64,000 nucleotides of DNA from a bacterium SCSIO 12696 (GTDB lineage: Bacteria; Pseudomonadota; Gammaproteobacteria; Pseudomonadales; Porticoccaceae): NCBI GenBank assembly GCA_024397955.1, contig CP073744.1, forward strand, positions 372,001-436,000. The letters run 5' to 3'. Of the stretch, positions 52,899 through 61,593 are shown piece after piece. The first letter of the stretch is position 1. Every line of letters begins with the position of its first letter. Under the pieces are notes generated by a model that did no database searches, was not told where the DNA came from, and worked only from the letters and a program-made list of their open reading frames with translations. The position numbers and the translations under genes are program-made.

Positions 52899-53543
52899 AT
52901 GATCAAGCTCCACGGCCTGGCCATCAGCAACTACTACAACATGGTGAAACTGACCCTGTTGGAAAAAGGATTGGACTTTGAGGAAGTGACAACCTTACCC
53001 AGCCAGGAACCGGAATTATTAGCTGCCAGCCCAAGAGGCAAGATCCCTTTCCTCGAGGTGGACCGAGGTTATTTGAGTGAAACGATTACCATCATGGAAT
53101 ATCTGGAAGATTTGCACCCAGAGCCGATTCTTTACCCGCTGGATGCTTATGACTCCGGTGTTGTTCGCCAGCTGATCCAAATGATGGAACTCTACGTAGA
53201 GTTGCCTGCTCGTAAATTGCTTGGGCACGTGGTGTTTGGCCGTGAGTTGACGGAAAGCGCCAGTCAGGAGGCTCGCGAAGGTCTTGAGCTGGGCCTGCCT
53301 GCAATACAGCGTGTGGCACGTTTTTCGCCCTACATTGCCGGAGACAGCTTTACCGCTGCGGATATTTTCGCTTACTACACCACGATGCTGGCTGGCTTCC
53401 TTACGGAAAAGGTGTACGGTGAAAACCTGATGCTTCAACTGGAAGGATACAGTGAATGGCGGGCGACGGTTGCAGAGCGACCACTGGTGCAAAGGGTGGA
53501 TTCAGATCATGGGGTGGCGATGGCGGAGTTTATGGCGAAATAG
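52899..53543 (+). CDS. Glutathione S-transferase family protein
   Basis: 214 residues with an N-terminal thioredoxin-like domain (MIKLHGLAISNYYNMVKLTLLEKGLDFEEV, SPRGKIPFLEV with the cis-Pro, and SETITIMEYLED supplying the glutathione-binding Ser) and a C-terminal helical domain (about 85-210). The ATG at 52899 with GAGGA upstream is chosen over one eight codons earlier. The substrate is unknown; resemblance to SspA is only general. It is preceded by a 17-base palindrome that could be an operator. Confidence 0.88.
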   Translation: MIKLHGLAISNYYNMVKLTLLEKGLDFEEVTTLPSQEPELLAASPRGKIPFLEVDRGYLSETITIMEYLEDLHPEPILYPLDAYDSGVVRQLIQMMELYVELPARKLLGHVVFGRELTESASQEAREGLELGLPAIQRVARFSPYIAGDSFTAADIFAYYTTMLAGFLTEKVYGENLMLQLEGYSEWRATVAERPLVQRVDSDHGVAMAEFMAK

Positions 53544-53625
53544 GCAAGGTGCCATCTGATGCTTGTGTTTGTCCTGTATTTATTTTGCGAGTGAGACGTT
53601 ACTTAAAAAATTAACAGCAATTACA

Positions 53626-54135
53626 TTATATAGGCTTCACCTGACGTAACATGTCTGCCATTCTATCTAGGTTCATAAGGCGCCACTCATCAGTGTTGAT
53701 CTTTTGGACGCTTTTAAGTATGGAGTGAGCATATTTTTTTTGAGAAATTCTGCGCTGAATATTAGAAGTACGTATCTTAATGTTTTCATCATACACTTTG
53801 AGCGTCTCAATATATTCTCCCAAAGCCACGCATACAGCATCTAGTGGGTAATGTTCCCTAGCGCCTATAGTCTTATCAATTTTTTTGCCATCGATAACAT
53901 CTTGGAGAGAGACATTTACATTGCTACCAAAAAAATCGGTGCGTAATAACAACCTATTTAAGCGTTCTTTAATTGGGGCTAGCCGCATTTCATGGTCAAG
54001 TTCTTTCTGATCATATTCCTTATCTTGTCGGTTGTTCCTAAAAAAGCCTAGAGTTGCTACTAAGGTCAATAGCAAAGATATGAGAGTTATGATGTGCCCA
54101 GTTGATAAGTCGTATGATGGTAGGGTAAGTGTCAT
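53626..54135 (-). CDS. Hypothetical single-pass membrane protein in low-GC island
   Basis: 169 residues, not recognised. One membrane helix lies near the N-terminus (about 14-31, IITLISLLLTLVATLGFF), followed by a charged cytoplasmic part with predicted helices (DKEYDQKELDHEMRLAPIKERLNRLLL and IKIRTSNIQRRISQKKY). AT-rich composition unlike its neighbours. It is the longest gene of a low-GC stretch between the GST and miaE. Function unknown. Confidence 0.6.
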   Translation of the reverse strand: MTLTLPSYDLSTGHIITLISLLLTLVATLGFFRNNRQDKEYDQKELDHEMRLAPIKERLNRLLLRTDFFGSNVNVSLQDVIDGKKIDKTIGAREHYPLDAVCVALGEYIETLKVYDENIKIRTSNIQRRISQKKYAHSILKSVQKINTDEWRLMNLDRMADMLRQVKPI

Positions 54136-54179
54136 TTGCCGCCTCTGCCAATAATAATCCTGACTGCAATTGGGTATAA

Positions 54180-54204
54180 AAGCGGCGGTTTCCCGCCGCT
54201 TGGT
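54180..54204 (-). terminator. Terminator of the 37-aa protein gene
   Basis: Stem AAGCGGCGG / CCGCCGCTT with a TTTC loop. On the minus strand the stem is followed by TTTTAT. Confidence 0.75.
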
Positions 54205-54210
54205 TGGTGA

Positions 54211-54324
54211 TTAGTTAGGAGTGGATCGGTAATGCTCTTTAACCCGTTTTTTCTTACCCTCTCGAGTAGTTCGGGTATGAGCTGGAACGTGAACTTTTTT
54301 CTTACCTTTTTCTGTCTTAGCCAT
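54211..54324 (-). CDS. Small basic protein (37 aa) in low-GC island
   Basis: A short frame with a good ribosome binding site (GGAG seven bases before ATG) and its own terminator right after the stop. The product is very basic: MAKTEKGKKKVHVPAH, then TRTTREGKKKRVKEHYRS. VHVPAHTR and VKEHYRS resemble the P-x-H-x-R-x-x-G-K-x-x-x-V-x-x-H-x-R motif seen at the ends of many phage and mobile-element proteins. Nucleic-acid binding is inference. Upstream lies a gene-free stretch with a large hairpin. Confidence 0.6.
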   Translation of the reverse strand: MAKTEKGKKKVHVPAHTRTTREGKKKRVKEHYRSTPN

Positions 54325-54816
54325 GGTAGGTCTCCAATTTTTAAGCTAAATAGAGAGACCGACTGACCACAAAATCGGATTTGACTTTGTTTCTATCAAC
54401 AACCAGAATTGCTCGGCTAATCGCATAAGTTGTTGTGTCAGTGGTGTGTGCACGCCTCTCTAAGACGTGATCCTTATGCACTTAAAGGTCGCTGAGGTTG
54501 GTGATGTAGGAATCCTAATTACCTCAGCGGCCTTTCTTTCTTCGGGTGTCGGAAGATACTCGAAAGTCCTTGGGTAACAATATATAGGGTGTTTTTTGTC
54601 TTAACAACACTATATGTTGATTGTTGTGGCTTTCTTTGTTGATTTGTTAGTGTGTGCTTACCATGTGATGCTTTTGTATATGTATACAGTAAAAGGTCAA
54701 CTGTTTTTAAGGGATTTTTTTCCGAAAAGAACTTATTGTTTGTATGCGAATAGAAGAGATGAATTGAATACAGAGGCTATATTCGCCTCTATAGCAATAA
54801 GGACTAAAACCGAAAT
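54325..54816. other. Gene-poor stretch with a strong hairpin (possible small RNA end)
   Basis: 492 bases without a convincing gene. At 54484-54535 a 15-base-pair stem (AAAGGTCGCTGAGGT / ACCTCAGCGGCCTTT, one G-U pair) encloses a 22-base loop and is followed by CTTTCTTC, as in a plus-strand terminator. No protein gene on the plus strand ends before it, so a small RNA starting around 54340-54430 is possible. The remainder is AT-rich and otherwise unremarkable. Confidence 0.4.
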
Positions 54817-55470
54817 ATGACGCTTGAGATTTTACACCTTCAGGAGTTTCTGCCCTGTGAAACCCCGGATGCCTGGATCGAAGCTGCCCTGCAAAACCCC
54901 CATATTTTGTTGATTGACCACGCCAATTGCGAACTCAAGGCGGCGCAGTCGGCTCAGGCATTAATCTGGAAGTACGGCAGCTCACCCGCAGAGGGGTTTG
55001 CCCCCAAGAAGGGCCACTATGTGGCCAGTTTTGAGCTGTTGAACAAAATGTCGAAGCTGGCCCGGGAAGAACTGCGTCATTTCGAGCAGGTGCTGGCCAT
55101 TATGAAAGATCGCAATGTGCCTTACACACAAATCTCCGCGGCCCGCTACGCCGCTGAACTGCGCAAACTGGTGCGCACCCAGGAACCGGATAAGTTGGTG
55201 GATACACTGGTGATTGGTGCTTTTATTGAGGCTCGCTCTTGCGAGCGCTTTGCCAAATTGGCGCCGCATCTGGATCCAGAGTTGGAAAAATTTTACAACT
55301 CATTGCTGAAGTCCGAAGCCCGCCACTTTAAAGATTACCTGAGCCTTGCTGAAAAGGTGGCGCAGGGCAGTATTGATGCCCGTGTTGAACTGGTACGCCA
55401 GCGAGAACAGGAGCTGATCGAAAGCCCGGATGCCGAGTTCCGTTTTCACTCCGGGCCAGTGGAGGCCTGA
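54817..55470 (+). CDS. miaE: tRNA-(ms2io6A)-hydroxylase MiaE
   Basis: Diiron monooxygenase that hydroxylates the isopentenyl group of ms2i6A37 in tRNA. The 217 residues show the four-helix diiron pattern: LIDHANCELKAAQSAQAL, REELRHFEQVLAIM with ExxH, FIEARSCERFAKLAPHL and KSEARHFKDYLSLA with the second ExxH. GYVASFELLNKMSKLA-type segments match the family. It is followed closely by a PqiA-like gene. Confidence 0.95.
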   Translation: MTLEILHLQEFLPCETPDAWIEAALQNPHILLIDHANCELKAAQSAQALIWKYGSSPAEGFAPKKGHYVASFELLNKMSKLAREELRHFEQVLAIMKDRNVPYTQISAARYAAELRKLVRTQEPDKLVDTLVIGAFIEARSCERFAKLAPHLDPELEKFYNSLLKSEARHFKDYLSLAEKVAQGSIDARVELVRQREQELIESPDAEFRFHSGPVEA

Positions 55471-55474
55471 GGAG

Positions 55475-55951
55475 TTGGCCAGCGCCGGGGAATATTCTCT
55501 ATTGCGGCTGATATTATTGCTAGCCAGCGCATTGTTTATTGCGGGGTTGTGGATGCCCATTGCCACCATCGAACAGTTTTTTATTTTCGATAACCAAATT
55601 TCTGTGCTCTCTGGCCTGTGGGAGCTGGCTACAGGCGGTCAGCTGGTTTTATTTGTATTGATTCTGTTGTTCAGCGTGTTGTTGCCGCTGGCCAAAATGG
55701 GGTTGTTGTGGTCTATTTTACTGGTGCCTCAGCAGTCCACTTCCCCCCGCAGTAAGCGCCTGTTACACATCATGCACGACTTTGGTCGTTGGTCCATGCT
55801 GGATGTGTTCGTGGTGGCGATGTTAGTGGTCGGCGTAAAACTGACTGCAGTGGCAGATATGGAAACCCATCTCGGTCTTTACCTGTTTTGCAGTGGAATC
55901 CTGCTGACCATGGGAGTGACTGCGCGGGTAGCCTATTGGCATCGGCATTGA
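55475..55951 (+). CDS. PqiA-domain (paraquat-inducible protein A-like) membrane protein
   Basis: Predicted four-helix inner-membrane protein of about 158 residues related to one PqiA domain. PqiA-type proteins work with MCE proteins in lipid trafficking. FIAGLWMPIATIEQFFIFDNQISVLSGL, PLAKMGLLWSILL and the signature FGRWSMLDVFVVAMLVVGVKL are recognisable, but zinc-binding cysteines of full-length PqiA are absent. I prefer TTG at 55475, with GGAGG nine bases upstream; an in-frame ATG at 55430 would overlap miaE by 41 bases. No pqiB/MCE gene is adjacent. Confidence 0.82.
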   Translation: MASAGEYSLLRLILLLASALFIAGLWMPIATIEQFFIFDNQISVLSGLWELATGGQLVLFVLILLFSVLLPLAKMGLLWSILLVPQQSTSPRSKRLLHIMHDFGRWSMLDVFVVAMLVVGVKLTAVADMETHLGLYLFCSGILLTMGVTARVAYWHRH

Positions 55952-56029
55952 ATTAATCCTGAAGCTCTTGGGAACCTGTACTGATCCTTGTTATCTGAAT
56001 AGCACCTAATTACTGAGCTTGGGACTGCC

Positions 56030-56677
56030 ATGCACTTTGCACCTGATGAATCGATTCAGATCGCCCGTATGCTACAGGTGTTAAAACAGGGTGAAGAGGT
56101 AGCCAGAGACTGCGCTCGTATGCAGGCACAACTCAGGCACAAATATGAGCCCCGGGTGGCCAAGTTTCTGCGCTCCCAAGCCCGTCAGGAACACTTTCAT
56201 GCCCAGACTATTCAGGCAGGCATTCTGTGGGCAACCCCCAAAGCTCATCGTCAGAATACCCATTCGCCAGCGATGGAAAGCCTTTATCGACGTTGCTGCC
56301 AGGCTATCAAAGAAGGTCGCTATGCCGAGTCAGTGCTGGCTATTCAAATTGTGTTGGAAGGCATGGGGGAGACTGTGCTTCGAGCCATCGACAGCAATAT
56401 GGAACGGCGCCGGTTGGGCTTGAAAAAACTCCGCCATATCATTGTTCACCAGGAAGTGGCCCACCACACCTTTGGCTTGCGTGAATTGGATAAAGCGGTA
56501 GCGGCTGAAGGAATGGAGCAGAGTGAAGTCGTGAGGCTGTCTCAGGAGTACTTGGATTTAAGCGAGCGAGTATTTGCCGAGCTGGATACGGTATTTGAGT
56601 ATTTTGGTGAGAGCGAACAGAAGTTCCAAACCAGCGTAAAAGATGCCTTGCCTGAATGGCTGCAGGCGGCCATATGA
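56030..56677 (+). CDS. Ferritin-like putative diiron protein of unknown function
   Basis: 215-residue all-helical protein. Candidate iron ligands follow the ferritin-like order: Glu22/23, Glu54-x-x-His57 (RQEHFH), Glu110 or Glu114 (LEGMGE), and Glu142-x-x-His145 (HQEVAHH). That is the full two-ExxH pattern of diiron oxidases, oxygenases and rubrerythrins. No signal peptide or membrane helix. Its stop overlaps the start of a glycosyltransferase (ATGA), a strong functional hint. It is distinct from MiaE 560 bases upstream, which has the same fold type. Substrate unknown. Confidence 0.75.
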   Translation: MHFAPDESIQIARMLQVLKQGEEVARDCARMQAQLRHKYEPRVAKFLRSQARQEHFHAQTIQAGILWATPKAHRQNTHSPAMESLYRRCCQAIKEGRYAESVLAIQIVLEGMGETVLRAIDSNMERRRLGLKKLRHIIVHQEVAHHTFGLRELDKAVAAEGMEQSEVVRLSQEYLDLSERVFAELDTVFEYFGESEQKFQTSVKDALPEWLQAAI

Positions 56678-57360
56678 TCTCGGTGGTTATTCCCACACTG
56701 AATGAAGAGCGGGCACTGCCCGCTACCTTGCGCGCGTTACTACCGCAGCAGCATCTTCAGGAAGTGATTGTCTGTGACGGCGGCAGTACAGACACTACCT
56801 TGGCAAAAGCACAGGGTTTTCGGGGCCTCCTGCCCAATCTACAGGTTTTTCAGGCGCCTCCTGGTCGTGCTCAACAGATGAACGCAGCGGCCCAGAAAGC
56901 CAGTGGTGAGTGGCTGCTGTTTCTCCATGCGGATACCACATTGCCAGCGAATGCTTTGGCAGCCATTGCCAGTTGTGACAGCGATGCCGGTGTTTTTTGC
57001 CATCGCTTTTCTGGCAATCACTGGGGGTTGAGGTTGATTTCCGTGTTGCACAATAGCCGTTTTCGCCGCTCTGGGATTATGTACGGTGATCAGGGCATTT
57101 TTGTGCGCAGGGCACTTTTTCAACGAGTGGGCGGCTACCCGGAAGAACTGATGGAAGACATTCGTTTTAGCGAACAGCTGCTAAAACACACCAGCCCGGT
57201 ACAGCTTACACAAACCCTGATTACCGATTCGCGTAAATTTGAGCAGATCGGCGTTTGGCGAGCGTTTTGGTGGGTGTTGATCATTCTTTGTAAGGACAGG
57301 TTGTGGCGGGGTAAAGCCGGAAAACTGGTTAAGCCTGAGTTTTTTGCAGAATACCGCTAA
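56674..57360 (+). CDS. TIGR04283-type family 2 glycosyltransferase
   Basis: 228 residues with GT-A fold: ISVVIPTLNEERALPATLRAL at the start, VIVCDGGSTDTTLA, PGRAQQMNAAAQKASGEWLLFLHADTTLP with the DxD-type metal site (HADT), then GDQGIFVRRALFQRVGGYPEELMEDIRFS. This family is known as rSAM/selenodomain-associated transferase 2. The expected partners (radical SAM, TIGR04282) are not present here. ATG at 56674 overlaps the upstream stop; the helix after the core (VWRAFWWVLIILCKDRLW) suggests membrane association. Confidence 0.9.
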   Translation: MISVVIPTLNEERALPATLRALLPQQHLQEVIVCDGGSTDTTLAKAQGFRGLLPNLQVFQAPPGRAQQMNAAAQKASGEWLLFLHADTTLPANALAAIASCDSDAGVFCHRFSGNHWGLRLISVLHNSRFRRSGIMYGDQGIFVRRALFQRVGGYPEELMEDIRFSEQLLKHTSPVQLTQTLITDSRKFEQIGVWRAFWWVLIILCKDRLWRGKAGKLVKPEFFAEYR

Positions 57361-57370
57361 TCGCCATACT

Positions 57371-58099
57371 CTACTTCTTTTCCGCGTCAAACCCATTGCC
57401 TTTCATGGCTTCGATCACCCAGTGATTCCCCGGAGAAATCTCCAGTGCTTTCTGGTAGTGAGTCAGTGCTGCTCCCGGTTGTTTTAGCTTACTAAAAGCC
57501 CGACCCAACCAAAGGTGCAGATCAACAGTACCCCAATTGACTGGGTCGTTTTCGTCACTGGCGTTCAACCCTTGCTGCAATAGAGTAAGCGCTTCTTTGC
57601 TGCTCCCCCCAAACAGTGCTGGAGTTTGAAATTTGGCCACACCCAGCATCAACATTGCCCGGGGATTTTTTGGATCCAGAGCTTGGGACGCTTTTAACGC
57701 GCGGGTGGCTTTGCGATTAAGACCGATGGCAGAAAAGGGTTTGACAATAATTTTCAAGCCGTAAAGAGCTCCCAGCATCACTTGGTATTCACTCTGTAGC
57801 GATTCCGGTGCGGTTTTTATGGTTTGTCTGGTTTGTTTGATGGCGTTGTTGAGTATGACTTTGGCGGCTTTTTTATCGCCGTTTTGGATCAGTGCAGCGG
57901 CAAGTCGGTAATCCAGTAATAGGGTGGCGTAAGGGTAGATTTCTGTGTCTGAACTTGTATTTGCGTCTTTTCGCAACAGTTGCAGCTCTGCCACCTGATT
58001 CTGAGCGAACAGGGCTTCAATTTCGCCGATTTCCAGGGCAAGCGCCTGATTGAACTGTAGTGTGAGAGAAATGGCCAGCAGCCAGTAGATAAAGCGCAT
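57371..58099 (-). CDS. Exported TPR-repeat protein
   Basis: 242 residues with an N-terminal signal peptide (MRFIYWLLAISLTLQFNQALA, cleavage likely near 21) followed by tetratricopeptide-like repeats (about 55-235; RLAAALIQNGDKKAAKVIL, ALKASQALDPKNPRAMLMLG, LWLGRAFSKLKQPGAALTHYQKALEISP). Probably a periplasmic or lipoprotein-like scaffold; no lipobox. Its first 17 codons and upstream region are duplicated at 58361-58670. Function unknown. Confidence 0.8.
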   Translation of the reverse strand: MRFIYWLLAISLTLQFNQALALEIGEIEALFAQNQVAELQLLRKDANTSSDTEIYPYATLLLDYRLAAALIQNGDKKAAKVILNNAIKQTRQTIKTAPESLQSEYQVMLGALYGLKIIVKPFSAIGLNRKATRALKASQALDPKNPRAMLMLGVAKFQTPALFGGSSKEALTLLQQGLNASDENDPVNWGTVDLHLWLGRAFSKLKQPGAALTHYQKALEISPGNHWVIEAMKGNGFDAEKK

Positions 58100-58670
58100 G
58101 AGTCGTCCATCTTTAGGTATGCATCACAGACCTTATAAATAGACTTCAGTTCTCTGGTGCAATCTCAAAACTGCTTAATTCCAGATTGTTTTGATCGGCG
58201 GTGAGTATCCAGCCGTGATGGTGCCAGTCCCCAAGCACAATACGTTCGCCGCCATTGTGGTGATGGCGAGCGGGGCGGTGAGTGTGACCATGAATCATTT
58301 TGTCTACATGGTATTTGGCGAATAGCCGCTCCACTGCATCGCCATTAACATCCATGATATTGAACTGTAGTGTGAGAGAAATGGCCAGCAGCCAGTAGAT
58401 AAAGCGCATGAGTCGTCCATCTTTAGGTATGCATCACAGACCTTATAAATAGACTTCAGTTCTCTGGTGCAATCTCAAAACTGCTTAATTCCAGATTGTT
58501 TTGATCGGCGGTGAGTATCCAGCCGTGATGGTGCCAGTCCCCAAGCACAATACGTTCGCCGCCATTGTGGTGATGGCGAGCGGGGCGGTGAGTGTGACCA
58601 TGAATCATTTTGTCTACATGGTATTTGGCGAATAGCCGCTCCACTGCATCGCCATTAACATCCATGATAT
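58051..58670. repeat. Perfect 310-bp tandem duplication
   Basis: 58051-58360 and 58361-58670 are identical base for base. The unit spans the 5' end of the TPR gene, its upstream region and the 3' part of lpxH. At the junctions a four-base identity (ATTG) is shared, the typical trace of short-homology slippage. Confidence 0.95.
58146..58409 (-). pseudogene. Chimeric ORF: TPR-protein signal peptide fused to LpxH C-terminus
   Basis: Created by the 310-bp duplication. Residues 1-17 are the signal peptide start of the TPR protein (MRFIYWLLAISLTLQFN); the remaining 70 are the C-terminal third of LpxH, from IMDVNGDAVERLF to the normal end, including HGHTHRP. It keeps the TPR gene's start region, so it could be expressed, but it lacks most metal ligands and cannot be an active LpxH. 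Most likely a dead by-product of the duplication. Confidence 0.85.
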
Positions 58671-59178
58671 TGCTGGCTTTGTTGCTGTTGGCATTCATGC
58701 TCTTGTCGCGCCAGTCGGCGGCGATCTGCAGGCGTTTCTTCAGGGGAATGCAACGTAGCAAACCCGTACCCAAAGGGTTGCGTACCTTGCGGCGAAACTT
58801 CTGGTAATCGATATCGTCGGTGCACAGGGTATCGCCGTGCAATAACAGAACTCGTTGGCCATACAGGTCAATGACATGATGCTCAGGCAACAGGGTGCAG
58901 CCAGTGGCCTTGGCAAAGCGTTTGCCCACCATAAAGTCGCGATTGCCGTGAGTGAAGTAAAGGTGAGTGCCGCTGGTTGTCAGTGCTCGCAAGCGGGATT
59001 TGATGTTCGCTAAAAATTCCGATGGGTCGTCATCACCCACCCAGGATTCAAACAGGTCGCCCAGGATGTACAAAGCATCCGCCTGTTTTGCCTCATTTTC
59101 CAGAAATTCATAGAACGCCTGGGTAATTTCCGGGCGCTCAGGAGCGAGGTGAAGGTCAGAGATAAAGAGTGTTGTCAT
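58456..59178 (-). CDS. lpxH: UDP-2,3-diacylglucosamine pyrophosphatase LpxH
   Basis: Calcineurin-like metallophosphatase that makes lipid X (2,3-diacylglucosamine 1-phosphate) in lipid A synthesis, at the cytoplasmic face of the inner membrane. The 240 residues carry all metal motifs: SDLHL at 6-10, LGDLFESWVGDDDP, FTHGNRDFMVG, LLHGDTLCTDD and IHGHTHRPARHH. The gene is intact although its 3' third has been duplicated downstream. It is preceded by ppiB on the same strand, as in E. coli. Confidence 0.96.
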   Translation of the reverse strand: MTTLFISDLHLAPERPEITQAFYEFLENEAKQADALYILGDLFESWVGDDDPSEFLANIKSRLRALTTSGTHLYFTHGNRDFMVGKRFAKATGCTLLPEHHVIDLYGQRVLLLHGDTLCTDDIDYQKFRRKVRNPLGTGLLRCIPLKKRLQIAADWRDKSMNANSNKASNIMDVNGDAVERLFAKYHVDKMIHGHTHRPARHHHNGGERIVLGDWHHHGWILTADQNNLELSSFEIAPEN

Positions 59179-59236
59179 GGGGGTTAGACGTTCGACGTCA
59201 ACGCTATCGTCCGACGCCGAACATTACGTCAAATGA

Positions 59237-59746
59237 TTACTTCTCTGCGTATTCGTCAGAGACGGAAACACTTTCGATAACAATGGAATCGGTCGGTACA
59301 TCCTGATGAAAGCCAAAGTTGCCGGTTTGAACGCCTTCGATGTCTTTTACGACGTCCATACCGTCAGTAACTTTGCCAAATACTGCGTAGCCCCAGCCCT
59401 GGCTGTTTTTGCCGGTGTGGTTAAGAAAGCCGTTGTTGGCCACATTGATAAAGAACTGGCTGGAGGCGGAGTGAGGATCCATGGTGCGGGCCATGGCCAG
59501 GGTGCCTTCGTCGTTGGCAAGGCCGTTGTCTGCTTCGTTCTCAATAGGGTCGCGGGTGGGTTGTTCTTTCATATCCGCATCCATGCCGCCGCCCTGGATC
59601 ATAAAGCCTTTGATTACCCGGTGGAAAACGGTGCCAGCGTAAAAGTCGTCTTTGCAGTATTGCAGAAAGTTGGCGGCGGACTTGGGTGCGTTGTCAAAGT
59701 CCAGTTCAATGGCAATATCGCCTTTGTTGGTATGCAGGGTAATCAT
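59237..59746 (-). CDS. ppiB: Peptidyl-prolyl cis-trans isomerase B (cyclophilin)
   Basis: Cytoplasmic cyclophilin of 169 residues: [16 protein letters not shown] at the start, [14 protein letters not shown] with the catalytic Arg, [23 protein letters not shown] and [18 protein letters not shown]. The open frame runs 91 codons further upstream, over the glnS start, but the ATG at 59746 has AGGAAAG upstream and gives the canonical N-terminus. Divergent from glnS; the ppiB-lpxH and ppiB/glnS/cysS neighbourhood is common in gammaproteobacteria. Confidence 0.95.
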   Translation of the reverse strand: MITLHTNKGDIAIELDFDNAPKSAANFLQYCKDDFYAGTVFHRVIKGFMIQGGGMDADMKEQPTRDPIENEADNGLANDEGTLAMARTMDPHSASSQFFINVANNGFLNHTGKNSQGWGYAVFGKVTDGMDVVKDIEGVQTGNFGFHQDVPTDSIVIESVSVSDEYAEK

Positions 59747-59912
59747 GGTGCTTTCCTGATGATAGGTTGAGTAGGTGGAAAGTGGCGTATGGTAAGGGCT
59801 GGCGCGCAAAGAGGCAATTTCGGGTGAGACAGGGTAGGGGTGCTGCCGTATAATCCCGCGCTTTGGCACAGTAATCAGTACAGCAATAGTTGCACTCTTA
59901 ATTGGAACCGTG

Positions 59913-61571
59913 ATGTCCGACGACGTAAAACCTCTTAACTTTATCCAGCAAATCATCGAGAAAGACCTGGCTGATGGAAAAATCAGCCAGGTGGTTACCC
60001 GTTTTCCACCGGAGCCCAATGGCTACCTGCATATTGGCCATGCTAAATCCATTTGCCTGAACTTCGGTTTGGCCCAGCAGTATGGTGGCGTTTGCAACCT
60101 GCGCTTTGACGACACCAACCCGGAGAAAGAGGAACAGGAGTACGTTGACGCCATCAAGGAAAACGTTCGCTGGCTGGGCTTCGATTGGAACGGCGAGGTG
60201 CGTTTTGCCTCTGATTACTTCGACCAGTTTTATGAGTGGGCCAAATACCTGATTGCCGAGGGCAAAGCCTATGTGTGCGAGCTGAACGCGGAACAGACCC
60301 GCGAGTACCGCGGCACCCTCACCGAGCCGGGTAAAAACAGCCCTCATCGGGACCGCCCGGCGGAGGAGAGCCTTGCCTTACTGGAAGCCATGCGCAACGG
60401 TGATAAAGACGAAGGCAGTATGGTGTTGCGCGCCAAAATTGATATGGCGTCACCCAATATGAACCTGCGCGATCCGGTGATGTACCGTATTCGCAAGGCC
60501 AGCCACCATCGCACCGGCGACAAGTGGAATATCTATCCAGCCTACGATTTTGCCCACGGTCAGGAAGATGCTATCGAGGGCATCAGCCATTCCATCTGCA
60601 CCTTGGAATTTGCCGCCAACCGACCTCTGTACGACTGGTTTATTGAAAACCTGCCGGTGCCCAGCGAACCTCATCAGTACGAATTTGGCCGCCTTAATAT
60701 CAACTACACGGTGACCAGCAAGCGTAAGCTCAAGAATCTGGTGGATGAAGGTCATGTGGATGGCTGGGATGATCCCCGCATGCCAACCATTTCCGGCCTG
60801 CGTCGTCGCGGTGTTACTCCAGCGGCAATTCGCAATTTTTGCGATTCCCTGGCGGTGGCGAAAACCGACGGCATTGTCGATATGGCGCAGTTCGAGTTTT
60901 TTATTCGCGAAGACTTGAACGAAAATGCCCCACGGGCGATGTGTGTGTTGGACCCCATCAAAGTTGTGTTTAGCAACGTCGATGGGGCCGAGAGCATGGC
61001 CCAACCAGTGCATCCCAATAAACCAGAATTGGGCGAGCGCCAGCTGCCATTCGGTAAAGCCATTTATATCGACCGGGCGGATTTCAGTGAAGACACCACC
61101 CTGTCTCGCAAGAAGTTCAAGCGCCTGGTATTGGGCGAATACGTGCGTTTGCGTGGCGCCTATGTGATTAAGGCCGATGAAGTCATCAACAATCAGCAAG
61201 GTGAAGTAACCGAGCTGCATTGCTCTATCGTGCCCGGCACAGTGGGCGAAAACCCACCGGAAGGTATTCGCCCCCGTGGTGTTATTCACTGGGTCGACGC
61301 GGATAACTGTGTGGATTGCGAGGTGCGCCTGTACGACCGCCTGTTTAATGAAGCGGCGCCAGACAGTGGTGACAAAAACTATCTGGATCATATCAACCCG
61401 GATTCACTGAAGGTGCTCACCGGTTGTAAGGGCGAAGCTGGTTTGGCAGAGGCGGTGGCAGAGCAGCCTTACCAGTTTGAACGGGAGGGCTACTTTACGA
61501 AAGATAACCAGCGCGCTGACAAGCTGGTGTTTAATCGCACCATTGGTTTGAAAGATAACTGGAAAAAGTAA
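59913..61571 (+). CDS. glnS: Glutaminyl-tRNA synthetase
   Basis: Class I aminoacyl-tRNA synthetase charging tRNA-Gln. The 552 residues have the HIGH-type motif [20 protein letters not shown] at about 33-52, the acceptor-binding domain, and KMSKS-type loop [12 protein letters not shown] (about 266-277). The C-terminal beta-barrel anticodon-binding domain spans about 340-550. The ATG at 59913 is preferred over the GTG one codon upstream. Confidence 0.97.
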   Translation: MSDDVKPLNFIQQIIEKDLADGKISQVVTRFPPEPNGYLHIGHAKSICLNFGLAQQYGGVCNLRFDDTNPEKEEQEYVDAIKENVRWLGFDWNGEVRFASDYFDQFYEWAKYLIAEGKAYVCELNAEQTREYRGTLTEPGKNSPHRDRPAEESLALLEAMRNGDKDEGSMVLRAKIDMASPNMNLRDPVMYRIRKASHHRTGDKWNIYPAYDFAHGQEDAIEGISHSICTLEFAANRPLYDWFIENLPVPSEPHQYEFGRLNINYTVTSKRKLKNLVDEGHVDGWDDPRMPTISGLRRRGVTPAAIRNFCDSLAVAKTDGIVDMAQFEFFIREDLNENAPRAMCVLDPIKVVFSNVDGAESMAQPVHPNKPELGERQLPFGKAIYIDRADFSEDTTLSRKKFKRLVLGEYVRLRGAYVIKADEVINNQQGEVTELHCSIVPGTVGENPPEGIRPRGVIHWVDADNCVDCEVRLYDRLFNEAAPDSGDKNYLDHINPDSLKVLTGCKGEAGLAEAVAEQPYQFEREGYFTKDNQRADKLVFNRTIGLKDNWKK

Positions 61572-61593
61572 AAGCCTGACGTTGGACGTAGAT

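Noticed and set aside
54614..54820. Possible 68-aa hydrophobic protein just before miaE, with ATGA overlap
   Set aside because: AT-rich, no good ribosome binding site, low-complexity hydrophobic start and no recognisable motif; the overlap with miaE could be chance.
59747..60019. N-terminal extension of PpiB by 91 residues
   Set aside because: The extension is antisense to the glnS start and lacks cyclophilin sequence; the ATG at 59746 has a proper ribosome binding site.
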